Shown: one piece after another, positions 5,001 through 5,661 of the stretch | How positions within the stretch are numbered: the stretch's first letter is position 1 | Layout: the number at the start of each line of letters is the position of its first letter | NCBI GenBank assembly: GCA_903904095.1 | Contig: CAIVBF010000120.1 | Location: 1 to 5,661, forward strand | Source: an uncultured bacterium | Lineage (GTDB): Bacteria; Patescibacteriota; Patescibacteriia; Patescibacteriales; UBA12465 | DNA length: 5,661 nt | Direction: 5' to 3' | Translations under genes and position numbers: made by a program | Notes under the pieces: generated by a model | The model's database searches: none | Seen by the model: only the letters and a program-made list of their open reading frames with translations | What the model was told of the DNA's origin: nothing

Positions 5001-5597
5001 ATGTCCGTTGAAACAAATATTTACGACAATAAATTTTTTAAAAATACTATCAAATTTGAGGCTGAGTCGGCCTCGCAATTTGTTAAGGTTGTTTTAAAAT
5101 ATTATCAGCCTAAAAGTATCGTTGATATCGGTTGTGGCGCCGGAATATATCTTAAAGAATTTTCTGAAAAGGGAATTAATAATTTATTGGGTTTAGACGG
5201 TTCTCCGGCGGCTGCCGAGGAATTTTTGTTAAGTAGAGATAAACTAATTATTTTTGATTTAGCTCAAAAATATAATTTTGAAGAAAATTATGATTTAGGG
5301 CTTTGTCTTGAGGTTGCCGAACATTTAGAAGAAAGGGATGCGGATATTCTGGTTGAGACTATTATCAGTGCTTCTGATAATATAATTTTTAGTGCGGCAG
5401 TCCCAGGACAGGGCCCGCGAAGTATCGGTCATATTAATGAGCAACCCCATAGTTATTGGATAGATAAATTTAAAAAGAAAAACTTTATTTACCTAGAAGA
5501 TAGAACCGAATTAATGAGAAGGGAAATGAAGGAATTGGGAGTTGTCTGGTGGATAGTTAATAATTTAATGATTTTTGCTTCTAGTTATAGCAAATAA
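5001..5597 (+). CDS. Class I SAM-dependent methyltransferase
   Basis: This 198-residue Rossmann-fold methyltransferase is on the short side but apparently complete. Motif I VDIGCGAG (41-48) binds the methionine end of SAM. The acidic Asp66 in LLGLDGS (62-68) should contact the ribose hydroxyls. The YDLGLCLEVAEHL stretch (97-109) is the motif IV region common to small-molecule methyltransferases, and GHINEQPHSYWIDKF (143-157) is a conserved patch seen in methyltransferases of the type 11/23 group. A putative target-binding lid is not obvious, so the substrate (lipid, sugar, protein or small molecule) cannot be named. No membrane segment is present, so it should act in the cytoplasm. Its ATG begins on the base after the previous stop and lacks a Shine-Dalgarno, which suggests translation coupled to the Gmad2 gene. 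Confidence 0.9.
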   Translation: MSVETNIYDNKFFKNTIKFEAESASQFVKVVLKYYQPKSIVDIGCGAGIYLKEFSEKGINNLLGLDGSPAAAEEFLLSRDKLIIFDLAQKYNFEENYDLGLCLEVAEHLEERDADILVETIISASDNIIFSAAVPGQGPRSIGHINEQPHSYWIDKFKKKNFIYLEDRTELMRREMKELGVVWWIVNNLMIFASSYSK

Positions 5598-5617
5598 TGC
5601 CTTGATAGATTTAGCCG

Positions 5618-5640
5618 CCAATGCTTTATTGGTTTAATTT
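5618..5640 (+). terminator. Weak terminator-like hairpin after the SPFH operon
   Basis: CCAAT (5618-5622) pairs with ATTGG (5628-5632) around gcttt and is followed by TTTAATTT. The stem is only 5 bp and the T-run is interrupted, so termination would be inefficient. It is the only candidate between the operon's last stop and the window end. Confidence 0.3.
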
Positions 5641-5644
5641 ATGC

Positions 5645-5650
5645 TTGACA
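5645..5650 (+). promoter_or_regulatory. Possible -35 box of the next gene, cut by window end
   Basis: A perfect TTGACA lies at 5645-5650. A -10 box at 17 bases would fall at 5668-5673, outside the window. It follows the weak hairpin at 5618-5640, which fits a new + strand unit, but half of the promoter cannot be seen. Confidence 0.35.
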
Positions 5651-5661
5651 AAATTTAGTTT

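Overview
The window is AT-rich bacterial DNA with short intergenic gaps. It carries seven genes in four transcription units. Several traits suggest a Candidate Phyla Radiation (Patescibacteria) genome or a relative: a Gmad2-domain membrane protein with a cysteine-paired stalk, a small secreted helical protein, and mostly weak or absent Shine-Dalgarno sequences. This placement is an inference from gene style; no marker gene is present.

Left part (1-1720, + strand). A strong terminator at 16-55 ends an upstream gene outside the window. A promoter with a perfect inverted repeat over its -10 box then drives a two-gene ABC exporter of the DrrAB/NodIJ type: the ATPase (124-903) and the ABC-2 permease (926-1672). 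The operon's terminator (1682-1720) lies inside the 3' end of the convergent gene.

Middle (1669-3448, - strand). A small Sec-exported protein of unknown function (1669-2064) converges on the permease gene, and the two share a CTAG at their stop codons. Behind a minus-strand terminator (2145-2182) lies a 384-residue protein of the inositol monophosphatase/fructose bisphosphatase fold (2207-3361). It has an altered metal-site motif. Its Shine-Dalgarno is the only strong one in the window, and its composition looks less AT-rich than its neighbours. Its promoter has a perfect -35 box bracketed by two direct repeats, with a third inverted half-copy nearby.

Right part (3494-5597, + strand). A divergent extended -10 promoter, whose transcript would begin with a 12-bp hairpin, drives a tight three-gene operon. 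The genes are a stomatin-like SPFH protein (3570-4340), a membrane-anchored Gmad2 protein (4350-5000) and a class I SAM-dependent methyltransferase (5001-5597) that starts on the base after the preceding stop. The first two point to envelope organisation; the methyltransferase's substrate cannot be read. The last 64 bases hold a weak hairpin and a perfect -35 box whose -10 would fall outside the window.

I see no RNA gene, CRISPR array or insertion sequence. No single gene here is a clearly new system. The most unusual items are the repeat-flanked promoter of the phosphatase-like gene, that gene's altered motif, and the terminator embedded in a convergent coding sequence.
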